DNA from: Guyanagaster necrorhizus
Taxonomy: Eukaryota > Basidiomycota > Agaricomycetes > Agaricales > Physalacriaceae
Reading direction: 5' to 3'
DNA: 64,000 bases
Assembly (NCBI RefSeq): GCF_019112545.1
Contig: NW_025064897.1
Location: 1,023,548-1,087,547, forward strand
The notes beneath the pieces were generated by a model that had not been told where the DNA came from, ran no database searches, and saw nothing but the letters and a program-made list of their open reading frames with translations. A program made the translations under genes and the position numbers. Below are positions 44,282 to 56,165 of this stretch, in pieces. Every line of letters starts with the position of its first letter. Within the stretch, counting starts at the first letter, position 1.

Positions 44282-47094
44282 GTCACAGAGACATGTAATA
44301 ATCAAACGAGACCCAGGGAAAACTTTCTGTAGAACCAATCAGACAACTGAAAAATTCAGTGTGTACTCGTAAGCACCGCACCTGTGAAAATAACTAGACA
44401 TTAGATAAGCCAAAACAGAATCCTAGGTAGTAATATGCTGTGGAGAAGAAAAAATTGAGTAATTTTCGTGCTAACATTGACCCGGCCTCTTTTGCAAGCC
44501 GTTGAAACTGAGTGGTATTGGTATGATATTACTGACCGGCACAAGAGGCTGTGCTCCGGCAACTCCAAGTTTGATACCCGGTCTCTCTCTCTACCACCTC
44601 GATGAGCTCGCCTCGTCCTCGCCCATCTGCAAGTCTGATTCGCGACAGTCTCGTACCCGGACGACGACACGTCCTACAGCATCCGCTTCTAGCTGTACCG
44701 CATGAAACTCCCCTTCGAAGATGACCGCTTCCTGGGCCTAAATCATCCAGGACACGCGAGTTTTTTGTCCTAATTTCTGTATAAAGAGCCACTGCCAGAC
44801 CTCGCTTGGCTTCCGTTTGCTGTCATTCTCCTGCTTTCTGAGGAAGCTCACAAATATTAGATATATGCTGCCGTTAGCTCTTGCAAAGACGTGCTTCTTC
44901 CTTTGACCCCCGCCACTTGCTTCATATCCTCAGCGCCGCTCTCAAATGGAAGGACCACTCACTCGTAGACAAGGAAGCTAAGCATATTATTGCTCTCTGC
45001 CGAACGAGTCGTACAGTTGCTAGACAACGCGTATCTGGCGCCTTGGGTACGTCTCGCCATTTCTGGTCAGAAATTCTGACTGACCAGCTCCAGATTCTAT
45101 ATCTTCGCTGTTGGATATCCACCGCTACCGTGACTCCATCTCCCATCACTGGGAATGTACAAAAGACCAAGTCGGCACTTAACCACGGCGTCTCATCAAA
45201 CGTTGCGGCAGCTTTCGAAAAACAAATCGATTTGCTTGTTAAGCAGTGTTCATTGAAAATTTCACAAGTGCATGTATCTCATGTTGATCTTCAAAACGTA
45301 TCTTGAACGCGCATACACAGGACCAGCACTTACCAATCCGCTTCCGTTGCATCCAGCATTCGACGAGGCCAGCACAGAAGAAGAAAGTCACTTCACAAGA
45401 ACGCATCCTATTGGACCCCTGGTAAGCAACAAGTACCCTTTGCGGATGTGCAAAGTTGCTCATATAGCTGGCATCATTGTTTAGATGCTGCTTCGACAGT
45501 GTTCCTCGGAGCCAAGACAATAGGTTCACAGCCTTCTCCTTCAAGACAAACAATATCGGATTACTACTCAACGAGCGATGACTGTGTACGCAGTCTAATT
45601 CCGCATGTGACCGGGAGGAAATGATGTGGGGACGGCTCGGTATTGGGTTAGGCGAAAGACCAGTGGGTATTTCAGACTTCCTTAGGTGGGTTGATACTGA
45701 CTCTTTCTCTCTGTGAGATGTCGTGAGGCCTGATTCTTTAACATGGTGAGTGTAGTGCTATGAGCTCTTTTAATTACACCGTTACAAGTTATATGTTCCG
45801 CAGCAAAACCTCTTCCACCATCAATTGTTTTCAAAGTAGTAACGGCCTTCAAAATAGACGTCAAAGACGAAAAAACGACTATCGAAGAACTCCGATAACC
45901 TCCCGCAATCCACGAGGTTGAAAATCCAACACTCGACTGTCTCCAATAGACTCATCTTACCGTGCTCAAGCTTGACGACATTCAGTAGAAGAACGGCAAT
46001 ACTCGGTACACAACGATAATGTATGCCTAACCTTCTGTGAACACTTGGTCAAAACTGAAGCACGCCGCCGCCACAGTTCTACTCGTATTTACCCTGCATC
46101 GTGCTCACATCTAGTATTGATCCCGCCTCAAGTATGGCAAGTCGTTCATCCCCTGGAAGGTGCAGTCGCTGACCCGGTGTCAAACTTCGGGTCAGGATCA
46201 GTCAGACTGAATAGGCGCTCATGCGTGCTCTGGCTATGGATATTTATCCTCAATCGCGAAATTGCAGGTGCAGTGGCGATTGGGTGGTGTCCGAGTCTTC
46301 AACTGCTAAACGTGACCTACCGTGACGCCGATGTTTTCGATACTGCTCTTCTATGCCATCCAGAATGCTTGCCAAGTTTTGCTCGCTTATACTAGGAAAA
46401 GATTAAGGATGTTTATAGTTTTGCTGACATTCGCGGCGTACCGGTTGGGTTATCAAGCACGAGAGACTGGAGGTCCAAGCGCCTGTCTCGTACATGGTTC
46501 CGTGGCGGTGATGATGGCTGAGTGTATCTTCCTCTGTATAGCCTGTGAACCGCCGGCTTGACATTGTGATGTTACCGTGAACTCTTACTTTATCCTTTCC
46601 CTCTTTCTCTTTCTCTGACTCTGTTTTCAGTTTACGGTGCAGAAGTCCCTAAGCATATGATGGTCGACGGCTGACATCAGGCTGGGTAATGGACAAACTT
46701 TGAGTTTACCCTTCTTGATGCAAATGGAGCTCTCATAAATGGCGTCTTCGACTAGCTATCGCCGTTCTCCCAGGATGCTCAGAGTGATATTCTAGATCTT
46801 GGTTGTATGGCATAAAACTTGTTCATTCATTTTACATCGTCAATACCGCTATTGGCTTGTCTATTCTCTCGTCGCACCATACATCTGGTCCATATTTCCA
46901 TCAACTGCTCCTTTTCAAACCTTCTCATTATTATGGCTGATTGTTTCTTTTTTGTGCATATACATGTCACCAGAGGTGTGACCTTTTTATTCTGGAATAT
47001 TTGTCCGACAGCTTGAGCTTTGGCTCTTTGTATCTCGCACTCGCAACCCACTTCGCCACTCAGACCTCCTTGGTGCCTTCATATTTCATGTGTT
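44282..47094. other. Right-arm sequence between AB and the zinc-finger gene
   Basis: Counterpart of 6365-7684 and 12875-13774. Contains the uninterrupted junction near 45188 and an extra ~465 bp (45555-46018) absent from the left arm. Plus-strand frames 46045-46395 and 46322-46561 are conserved in the left arm and may be exons of a decayed membrane-type gene (several hydrophobic stretches up to 46980). No family was recognised. Confidence 0.4.
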
Positions 47095-47097
47095 CTA

Positions 47098-48367
47098 GTA
47101 CACACCGCCATTAATTCCTTCATCTCGCAGTACTCGCTCACCACCTACGAACAACCCATTGTCCATTGTTTGCCGCGACATATCACTGTAGCCCCCCTCA
47201 TACTCATATGTCTGTACCGTAGTTTCATAAGCTTGGTACGAACCATAAAGACCAATGGCATCTGGGGCAAAATCCAAGGCTTGCGGAACTGGGGATACAT
47301 ATTCCGATGGGTACTGCCAACTGAAGGGTTGACCATTGGAAGTATCGTCAGGCGCATTGAATGTATCGTGATATGTAACTCGATCTGGGGTGAAAGCCAC
47401 GTTGGAGTAGGTTGCTGCACCAAAGGAATTATCTGTGAACGACATGATTTCTCCTCTTTCCTGAGGCCGGACAGCACGAAAGTTATTGTCAGGGAAGCGT
47501 ACTGTCTGCAGAGTGAAGTGCTACTGTTCAGCTTGGGGTGTGTAATTCGGACTGACCTGTTGGAAACCGATCTGCGTGGAGGGAGCCCAAATTAGGTGTT
47601 CGCCATGTCTTGTTGCATCGGGGATGGGTGGAGATTGGGCCTGGATACCATCTGGATGTACGTTGGGACCGTAGGGTATGTTCGATGAGGACGACGGCAA
47701 GTCAAAATTGTACGTCGGCATGAACTGGAGGGTGGAAATATCGGTGGGCGATGCAGTGGCAAAAGACCCCGCCGCGTATCGGTTCCACGAGCGCGAGGGA
47801 TCGGCAGTGTACTGTCTCTCCAACACGACCCCATCGTAGATCGTGTGTAAAAGAGGGGGGGCAGTTGAAGGGTGTAGCGATGTCGTGTCCTCGAGGTGAG
47901 GGTGGGTGGCAGGAGTTTTGGTGGTGTCCAAATAAGATGCGGGTTTAATTGTGCTCTCCAAGGCGGACGACGATGCTGTCACGCCCCCATGATACTGGTT
48001 ATAATGGCGGGGGAAACCAACCTTGGTATCTGAACCCCAGTCGCAGCCTGGACCGGTGCACTGGTACTTTTTATTTCCAGAACTATGGGATTGAGTATGA
48101 GGTTCCCCTTAGACGTGAATAGAACATATCGAACAGACGTACTGATGTTTCCGTAGGTGGCAGATGAGGTTGGAGTTTTGCGGGATATCGCAACAGGACA
48201 GCCTATCACAAACGATGAATGCAGGTTACACCACTGAGAAGATGGTAAGCGCCCTACTTTGGACCTCTCGTGTGAGTTATTCCATGCCGAATGAGGTCTA
48301 TTTTCCTTGAAACGGTTACCTTGCATCCACGGATGCCGCACGCAATGCGACTGTCCCGTGTAGCCAT
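47098..48367 (-). pseudogene. C2H2 zinc-finger protein, right copy, with stop and frameshift
   Basis: The start M-A-T-R-D-S-R at 48367 leads into finger 1: C-x4-C-x12-H-x3-H (A-C-G-I-R-G-C ... H-G-I-T-H). After an intron, finger 2 begins G-C-P-V-A-I-S-R-K and continues as S-N-L-I-C-H-L-R-K-H only after a two-base frame change near 48175. Finger 3 is C-T-G-P-G-C ... R-H-Y-N-Q-Y-H (about 48060-47985). A long Q/P/S/Y-rich tail follows, broken by TAG at 47523-47521 where the left copy has CAG, and ends with G-G-V-Y. Probably a former transcription factor. Confidence 0.7.
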
Positions 48368-49018
48368 GCCGAAGTGCGAAACCTGATTCACAGAGGGCGG
48401 GGAGGGAACAAGGGAAATGGAAGTAGTCTGGTGGCCTGGGTGGGGTGTTGGGAAAAAACAAACAAACATGCGGCCCTTTTTAACCACCCTCCGAGTCGCG
48501 TGGATGAATTGGTTGGGCGGCCCAGAGTTCATTTATTTCCTATTAAACCAACTATATAGTCAAGTGGCAACCAATTCGAAGGAATAGCTATTATGAGAAG
48601 GCGAAGTGACTGTTTTTTTTTTTTTCAATTTTAGAGTCGGAAATTTGACTTGTGAACAAGGGAAAACAATGTCGCTATTGATAAGGCCTCCCAGGCTCTA
48701 GGTATTAGTCTGGGAAAATTCAAAAAAATCCGATGCCTGCTGGTACCCTTATATAGATTCTGAGTCAACCTTACACTGTAGAATTTAAAGGTCTCCAGAG
48801 ATGGGGCTTCCTCAGGCTGAGCCGGAGCCGAGTTACTTATTTCAAGATGTTCTCTTTCAGTATTGTCAATGCTCAGAACCAGCTGTTGGATTAGCAAGCA
48901 GGAGCTCCATCATATCCTGCTGGCCAAGCTCAATACCCCTTTATGTTGGGATGGACTATATATATTGAATACAGTCTGTTGAGCACCCTCACTGCATTTC
49001 TGCTTATCGCTATGCTGT
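48368..49018. other. Sequence between the right arm and the copia stack
   Basis: Promoter side of the zinc-finger gene, then AT-rich DNA with a 14-base T tract near 48610. A minus-strand frame (48631-48897) has no recognisable content. A 5' LTR of the following copia element could not be identified. Confidence 0.45.
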
Positions 49019-49690
49019 GTGAGGGTGAGTATCTACTTATATTACTTCATTTATGTCACTGATTGGTATTCTGTAGTCTATGTTATAGATGAATGGGAGA
49101 AAGATGAGGCTGTAGCCAAGAACCTCCTGCTCTCGAAGATCCCTGACTCAGTCACTATGAAGATTCAGCATCTTCCCACAGTTGCTGTAGCCTGGTCAAA
49201 GATTGAAAAAGAGTTTACCGATAAGAGCGGCTATGCACAAACCGACCTTTGGCAGCAGTTTATGGAGTCGCATTGCCTGGCCAAAGGCAATGTTTGCAAG
49301 TTTCTTGACAGTCTGTCAATGAAACGGGAGTCATTAGCTTCCATCAGTGTCATCATCAAGGAGAAGGATTACCACTCAATGATTCTCACCTCTATCCCTC
49401 CCTATCTTGCCAAGCATGCATCGACTCTCCTTATGGCGGCAAAGCTTTTTAGTTCCAACAAGGAAGTCGATTCCGAGAACCTGATCCATGCCATTTCTGA
49501 GGAATACAACTGACTGGAGTGTGAGCGAGCCAAGCATAGTCAGCAGTCTGGAAAGGGAAAGGACTTGGAGCAAGATAAAGCCATGTCTGTTTCATCAAGC
49601 TCAGGTGGCAATAAGAAGGGCAAGAAACCCAGCAAGAAATTGTGCTGAGGATGTGGGAAAGAAGGACACTTTAAAAACAAATGCCCCAAG
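49019..49690 (+). pseudogene. copia gag with broken zinc knuckle
   Basis: From about 49088 the frame gives D-E-W-E-K-D-E-A-V-A-K-N-L-L-L and further UBN2-type sequence to a TGA at 49513-49515. Past it comes C-stop-G-C-G-K-E-G-H-F-K-N-K-C near 49645-49685, a zinc knuckle whose second position is a TGA stop. The first 60-70 gag residues are absent. GTGAGT near 49024 and TATAG near 49088 could be an intron or chance. Confidence 0.75.
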
Positions 49691-49696
49691 AAGAAG

Positions 49697-52074
49697 TTGT
49701 CAGACAATGACAGCAAGGCCTCTGGATTGAAGGGTGAAATAGCCAATGTGGCTGAGGAATCATCGGATTTAGACTGGGAAGCCAGTGATGCATTCAGAGT
49801 TGATGATGCTAGCAACATGCCATCACTGGCTGCAGTTTCTGAGTCAGACAAGTCTGAAGTTGAGGGCTTATCAGAGGACTTGAGAGATGAAGACGATGGT
49901 ACCAACCTTTTTTCAGAGGTTGGTGATGAGTTGTGGGATGAGCTGAGCAGTGCATTGTCCTCAGATGTTGACTGGAGTGATGTGAACTCCTTTGTTGACA
50001 AGCAATCGGATGCCACATCTGGCATGCTGACCTTGGAGGATGTATCTGCTTCTGAAGAGTCAGTTGCAGCTGTTACCAACACTGTAAACTCACCTGATGT
50101 TCAAATTCATACTGAACTCTACGACTCTGGCTGTATATGCCATATTTTCCCTTACCGCAATGATTTCAACTCGTTCCAGTCTGTCCCACCCAAGGCATTC
50201 CATGCTGTGAACACTCAAAAATTTTCTGCAGCTAGAAAGGGCATGATGAGCATTGATGTGCCAAATAGTGCAAATGCGAGCAATCTGCAACTCACTAAGG
50301 TCATGTACTCTCTCAAAGTTGGCTATACACTCATTTCAGTTGGCCAACTTGATGATCTTGGTTTCAAGTTGACTTTCAGTGGTGGAAAATGCACCATCCA
50401 TGCACCAGATGAAAAGATTGTTGGGGTTATCCCAAAAGATGATGGTGGCCTATATCAGGTTCATCATAAGAGAGATTTGGCTGGGACAGCTGAGGAGGTG
50501 CTTACTCTAGATCAATTGTATTGCCACATGGGCCACATTTCATCTGAAGTTGCTCGCCATCTGGTTGAAAAAGGCTTTGTGACTGGAGTAAAGCTTGACA
50601 AGTCATCTGGAGAACCACAGTTCTGCAAGTCATGTGTCTATGCTAAAGCTACACAAAAGCCAGTGTCTAAGGCTCGAGAGGGAGAACGTGCAACTAATAT
50701 TGGAGGTGAAATTCACTCTGATTTATGGGGACCTGCACCTGTAGAATCCCTGCATAAATGCTGTTACTTTATCTCTTTCATTGATGACAGCACTCATTGG
50801 GCTTACCTTGAATTCTTATGCCAGAAGAGTGAAGCTTTCACAGCATACAAAGCCTATGAAGCTTGCATCTGCACTCAGTATGACTGCCCTGTAAAAATCC
50901 TCCATTCAGATCATGGAGGTGAATACTTTGACAAAGCATTTGTCTTGCATCTGAAAAATGCCAGCACAGCAAGGAAGATGACTGTGCATGATATGCCACA
51001 GCACAATGGGGTGGCTGAAAGGTATAATCGCACAGTTATTGAAAAAGTCAGAGCTATGCTGCATTCGAGTGGCTTACCTCGCTTCCTATAGGCTGAAGCT
51101 ATTCATTATGCTATCTGGATCCTCAACAGAACATCGACAAAAGCTCTAGATGGGATGACTCCTTATGAAGCTGTCACAGGGAAGAAGCCAGATCTAAAAG
51201 GGTTGTGGAAATGGAGAGAGAAATGCTGGGTATACCTTGAGACTAAGGCTATAAAGCTGGGTGGCCATATACATGAAGGTCGGTGGATTGGATTCGACAA
51301 AACAAGCAATGGATCCTGTGTCTACTGGACAGAGAGCAAGATGGTGTTCATCAAGCAAAATGTCTATTTCGACACAACTCATATTACCACTGATGATCTT
51401 GAAGGAGAGAAAGACATTGAGCTACATAAGATTCTGTCAATGCCAAAAACTCAGTCCAATCCACCTACTGCAAAGCCATCACAGGTGTCATCTACCTCTG
51501 AAGCTCAGCCTACAGTCCAACCCATAGTTGAAGAAACCTGTTCTGGACACACTCAAAAGCCTAGCCAGTGGGTGCTGGACCTCATCTCCAGCAAAGGCAG
51601 TGTATTGGCATGCCCAAGCAATTCTGTGGTACCTGTTGGTGTTCAGTTACCAGTTGCCAATGAAAACAATGAACCTCTCAAGTTTGAGGGAGAAAGAGAG
51701 GCAGATTGGTTGATGATACTCGAGGATGCTGACTTTCTTGAGGAGTATGCCATGGCCATTTCAACAGCTGATGCAGAAGTCTTAGAGTCATGCAGTCTAG
51801 CTGAAGTGAAGTATCAGCCTGATTGGCCTTTGTGGAAAGGTGCAATACAGGAAGAGCTTGTGATATTGAAGACTGCAGAGACTTGGAAAATTATCAAAAA
51901 ACCAGTTGGAGCAAATGTCATAGGCTCAAAGTGGATCTTTCGAATCAAGAAGAATGCTGAGGGAGGCATAGTCAAGTTTAAGACTTGCTTGGTAGCACAA
52001 GGGTTCTCACAAGTATCTGGTATCGACTACTTTGACACTTATGCCCCTGTTGTAAGGCTTGCATCTATCCATTC
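49697..52074 (+). pseudogene. copia pol: protease, integrase and first part of RT
   Basis: 49697-51091 is open for 464 codons. It has an acidic linker, the protease motif L-Y-D-S-G-C-I-C-H-I, the GAG-pre-integrase zinc region (H-M-G-H-I-S ... C-K-S-C-V-Y-A-K), and the integrase core with H-S-D-L-W-G, H-S-D-H-G-G-E-Y and V-A-E-R-Y-N-R (the D,D,E residues). A TAG at 51089-51091 replaces an expected tryptophan. 51155-52074 continues with W-I-G-F-D, a linker, and the RT start (G-S-K-W-I-F-R-I-K-K, F-S-Q-V-S-G-I-D-Y). The solo LTR then interrupts. Confidence 0.85.
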
Positions 52075-52290
52075 TGTTGGAAATCCTTGGTGATGCGCAG
52101 AGTAGACTCCAGACTGATAAGATCAGATATATGAACTTATTATTCTGCAGCTCCTACAGAGCTTGTATTTATACTCTCCAGGCTTGTATCTAGAATTTAC
52201 TACAACTTTCTCTTTCTCTCAGGCTTACTCATCAACTCTTGGCATGATGCTGGATTGCTCTTTCTAGAACTTTCCAGCAAAATCCCAACA
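52075..52290 (-). repeat. Solo copia-type LTR with 5-bp target duplication
   Basis: A 216-bp segment starts TGTTGGAAAT and ends ATCCCAACA, flanked on both sides by CATTC (52070-52074 and 52291-52295). Removal of 221 bp restores the copia RT reading frame. The TATAAATA box and the TGTTGGGAT start of the reverse strand suggest it points to the minus strand, like the related LTR at 53419-53626. Confidence 0.9.
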
Positions 52291-53418
52291 CATTCAATCC
52301 TTGCTATAGCTGTGGCACTCGATCTAGAGCTCCATCAAGTCGATATCAAGGGTGCATACTTGAATGGAAAGCTCATCAATGAAGAAATCATTTACATGCA
52401 TCAATCTCCTGGCTATTCTGAGCCTGGCTCCCATCCTGGTCAAGTCTGCCATCTCATAAAGACTCTATATAGTTTGAAGCAGAGTGGTCATCACTGGTAT
52501 CAATGTCTCATTGAGATTTTGGTGGTGCAGCTGAGATTCAAGCAGTACGACATTGATCAAGCCATGTTTTACAAGCAGGAAGGCTGAAACTTGACTATCA
52601 TTGCTGTCCATATTGATGACTGCACCATTGCAGTATCATTATTGCATCTAGTGTGAGAGATAAAGAAAGGTATAGCAAAATACATGGAAGTCATGGATTT
52701 GGGGAAGCTGCATTGGATTCTCAGCATCAAGATCATGCATGACTATGAGTCATGCTCCATTTCTCTTTTTCAATGCTCGTATATCAATGCCATTGTTCAT
52801 CACTATAGCTTTGAAGACCTCAAACCAGTCTCTACACCAATGGATATTAATCTCCGTTTGTCTTCCTTTTCTGCATCAGCCTCCACCTGAGAAATTGCAG
52901 CCATGAGAGATGTCTCTTACAGAGAGTCTGTTGGCTCTTTGATCTGGATTATGCTCAGGACACACCCTGATATCACATTTGCTATGACAACAGTCTCAAA
53001 ATATTCAATGGCTGCTGCAGAGGCTCATTGAAAGGCTGTAAAGCACATCTTTTGCTATCTGAAGGGCATGAGGGATTACCAGCTGACATTTGGGAGAAAC
53101 AGAAAGGTTTTGCATAGTTATGTGGATGCTGATGGGAGCATGGCAGAGGATAGGCATGCTATTACTGGGTACACTTTCATGCTGAATGGTGGAGCTGTTT
53201 TGTGGTCATCTAAAAAGCAGAAGATCGTCTCACTTTCAACCACTGAGTCTGAATATGTGGCTGCAACTCATGCATCGAAGGAGGCACTCTGGCTTTGCAG
53301 TCTGCTCTCTCAGGTTTTCTCACCAATTACTGAGGCTACAACTTTATTTTCAGACAATCAGTCTGCTATTGCACTCTCAAAAGATCATCAGTATCATGCC
53401 TGAACCAAGCATATTGAC
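52291..53418 (+). pseudogene. copia RT (second part) and RNase H
   Basis: 52296-52587 gives the RT segment D-I-K-G-A-Y-L-N-G-K-L and L-K-Q-S-G-H-H-W-Y. The catalytic pair appears as H-I-D-D-C near 52605. 52684-52890 gives M-D-L-G-K-L-H-W-I-L. 53068-53403 is the RNase H with Y-V-D-A-D, S-S-K-K-Q-K and S-T-T-E-S-E-Y. Stops occur at 52588, 52891, 53029 and 53403, so it is inactive. Confidence 0.85.
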
Positions 53419-53626
53419 TGTTGTAAGTAGAGAGCAGAGTAATGTACAGAGAACTAGAATTAGCCTCTCAAGAGAGAAATGTTCTACTTAAATATATTTC
53501 ATATTACTTCGAGATCTTTCTACAAGATACTAAATAAGTCTAGATCATGATTTAAGTCAGCTGCTGCTGACTGGCATCATATCTTTGAGTATGTTCTCAT
53601 ACTTGCTCAGGATTGCTATCCCAACA
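53419..53626 (-). repeat. 3' LTR of copia element 2
   Basis: 208 bp, TGTTGT ... CCCAACA on the plus strand. On the inner side it abuts the purine tract GAGAGGGAG (minus strand), as expected for a 3' LTR. It is related in start and layout to the solo LTR at 52075-52290. Confidence 0.85.
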
Positions 53627-53639
53627 CTCCCTCTCAATT

Positions 53640-54315
53640 CCAAGTTCCTAGAATACCTGCAGATAAATACTCATGTAATGGTCTTGGTAGGCCTTTAGTG
53701 AATATATCCGCTAAGTTCTCTTCTGATGCACAGTGCTGAACTTTGACTTCATTTGAAGCCATGCACTCACAAAGTGGTGCCATATGTCTATATGCTTTGA
53801 TCATGCATGGAATATAGGGTTCTCGGTGAATTTGATTGCTGATTGGTTGTCGACAAAAATAGTCATCACTTTATAAGGTGGCAATCCTAATTCAGTTAAG
53901 AGTGCTCATAGCCAAATTACTTCCTGGGTTGTGTGTGCAAGGGCCATATATTCTGCTTCTATAGTGGATAAGGCTATGGTGGGCTGTTTCTTTGAACTTC
54001 AAGTAACAGCTCCCCCTGCATAGGTACAGACATAACCAGATGTTGATCTTTTATCTGTTCTGTCTTCTCTCCAGTCTGAGTCTGAATAAGGTATCAGCTC
54101 ATCCATAGTCCCTCCATATGTGATTCTGAAGTCTAGAGTTCCCTTCAGATAGTGGAAAACTCGCTTCAAGGCTGTGACGTGCTCAGCAGCCAGATTCTGC
54201 ACATACTTGCTTAATTTGGTGACAGCATGTGCAATGTTGGGCTGGGATCCATTGGCCACATACATTAGTGATCTGACACCAGTATGGTAATATTGCCTGA
54301 TGGCTGTGTCAATGC
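53640..54315 (-). pseudogene. copia RNase H
   Basis: The open piece 54265-53999 reads M-Y-V-A-N-G-S-Q-P-N-I, F-H-Y-L-K-G-T-L and S-D-S-D-W with S-T-S-G-Y. Further minus-strand sequence gives A-D-I-F-T-K-G-L-P just before the LTR. Several stops and frame breaks. Confidence 0.8.
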
Positions 54316-54316
54316 C

Positions 54317-55478
54317 TCATAGGTCTTCTGTCAGAATTTTCTCTAGCCATACATTTGGGTCCATAGGCATTTTGACCAGTTTGCAGTCATTCATGCCCAT
54401 TTGCTCAAGTACTTTGAGAATATATGCCTTCTGGAATAGAGTGATAGTGCTCTTGTCCCAATTCCTGTCTATCTTCATGCCCAATATATATTGAATCTCC
54501 CCCATGTCTGTGACATTTAGCTTCTTCTTAAGCTCTTCTTTCATTTTAGACATGGTTTCATCATCTGGAGCAAGCAGTGTCATGTCGTCGACATGTACAG
54601 CTATGATTATGGGACCAGAACTCATTTGTCTGATGTACACATATTGATCACTGATCAATCTGATGTATCCAAGTCTCAAAAATGTAGCATTTAATTTGTC
54701 ATTCCAAACTCAGCCAGATTGCTTGAGTCTGTACAATGTTAATTTGAGGTGTGCCACTTTTTCACTCCCATCTGAATATTCAGGTGGCTGTGCCATGTAA
54801 ATGAATTCATTGAGTTTACCATTTAAGTAAGCTCCAACAACATCCATTTCATGAATGATTAGGTTTCTTTGAGCAGCAATTGCTATGAGTAGGCAGAATG
54901 TGTCCAGCCTGACAACTAATGCATATGTCTCAAAGAAATCAATGCCAGGTACCTGTGAAAATCCTTTTGCAACAAGTCTGGCCTTGTACCTGATGATTTT
55001 CCCATCATCATCCCTTTTCAATCTGTAAGTCCACTTGCAATCCACAAGTGATCTGTCTTTGGGTAATTCTTTCAGCTGCCATGTACCTAGAGAAGTCAAT
55101 AGATTGTATTCTTCATTCATTGCTTTCTTCCAATGATGCTGGTCTGACCTTGTTTTGGCTTCTTCAAGGCTTAATGGCTCATCACTGAGGTTGTCTGCAG
55201 TTTTCCCAATGCATGCATAGTCTATTGCAATATTTATGGCTTCCAAAGATGATTCTTCTGAGGTATGCTGTTGTTCCGATGTTTTCACAGCTTGTACACT
55301 TGGATTATAAAGTGTCTGGTAACTCGGTTGAGTCTTTGATGCAATCTGAACTGATTTGTCATGTGGCTCAATCACTTTCCTATACCATATTGGGAAATTT
55401 GATTTGATTGATGATATATCAGAGGCTATTTCCTCTTTTGGTTCAACATTTCCAGCATCTACAGAATTGTCCAAAATG
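54317..55478 (-). pseudogene. copia reverse transcriptase
   Basis: 55474-54710 is open for 254 codons with the RVT_2 motifs W-T-Y-R-L-K-R, K-A-R-L-V-A-K-G-F-S-Q and E-M-D-V-V-G-A-Y-L-N-G-K-L. After a stop, 54679-54317 carries the catalytic V-H-V-D-D-M and L-G-M-K-I-D. The V-D-D pair is intact, but stops separate the halves. Confidence 0.85.
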
Positions 55479-55913
55479 TGTTAGGCTCAAGTGTCACATG
55501 ACTAGATACACATGATAAACAGGTGTCCCTTCACACTTCGGGAGATCATCTGAGTCCACTTGTTGCATATCTGGGTCAATGCAACTCAAGATCAGATATA
55601 GACTTGAGGTAGAATGGTGAATATAAACTTTAGCTCGAAGCTGGAGTATACCAGTGAGAGCTATGGGTCTTAAATACTGTACAGATGATGCTAATAATAC
55701 TACTACTAATTGTGTCTGTCTGTGTCCATAGTGCCTATTGTTCTTGAGTATTGTTACCACACATAAAAGGTTGTCTGTGCATCATCAAGCATCATTGTTT
55801 ATGTTGAATGATGGGTGGGCTAGTTGTGATGACTAAGCCTTCCCACATCCTCATGCATTCTGACTAAGCATAAATAGGAGTAAAACTAGGAAAGGAAAGG
55901 AAAAATCATAACA
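55479..55913 (-). repeat. 3' LTR of gypsy element C
   Basis: 435 bp, TGTTAGGCTC ... CATAACA on the plus strand, preceded (minus sense) by a polypurine tract. By eye it differs from the other LTR at about 26 positions, all transitions, with no indel. Confidence 0.93.
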
Positions 55914-55969
55914 TTACCCCCTCCTTAAGATCATCATCCCGATGGCTTAATTTAGGGATAATTCATAGT

Positions 55970-56165
55970 CATGTATTGCATCGTCTGCCACCATTTGTTT
56001 TTCATTGACCCATTGGTTTGATTTGGGTCCATATCCCTTCCAGCTGATGAGATAATCAATGGTTGTAGTCATGCCACCACCTCTCACCTTTATTTTCCAG
56101 AGTTTATGGTTTAAGACTTGGTTGATTTCATAATGCTCTTCATTGTCAATCAGGTTAGGAGGAGG
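55970..56165 (-). pseudogene. Chromodomain of gypsy element C
   Basis: Minus-strand reading gives H-Y-E-I-N-Q-V-L-N, then D-Y-L-I-S-W-K-G-Y-G-P and N-Q-W-V-N-E, the chromodomain core found at the integrase C-terminus of chromoviruses, thought to guide insertion to heterochromatin. Confidence 0.8.

Larger units (their letters stand above)
34880..47630 (-). repeat. Right arm of the large inverted segmental duplication
   Basis: Reverse-complement counterpart of 5830-16400. It carries the full-length version of the zinc-finger gene, the AB gene in two separated halves with an extra exon module, and about 465 bp (45555-46018) missing from the left arm. Homology starts near 34880 and ends near 47630. 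Confidence 0.9.
49019..53418 (+). mobile_element. Ty1/copia element 1 (plus), 5'-truncated, with nested insertions
   Basis: Order gag, zinc knuckle, protease, GAG-pre-integrase, integrase, reverse transcriptase, RNase H is the copia order. The gag N-terminus and 5' LTR are missing. A solo LTR interrupts the RT (52075-52290), and at 53419 the LTR of a second, minus-strand copia begins in the RNase H (T-K-H-I-D). The 3' end should continue beyond the window. Confidence 0.9.

Noticed and set aside
44881..45306. 141-codon plus-strand frame in the right arm (also 12871-13167 minus in the left arm)
   Set aside because: Differences between the two arm copies change amino acids freely, no domain is visible, and the insert junction at 45188 lies inside it. 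Chance open frame is likelier.
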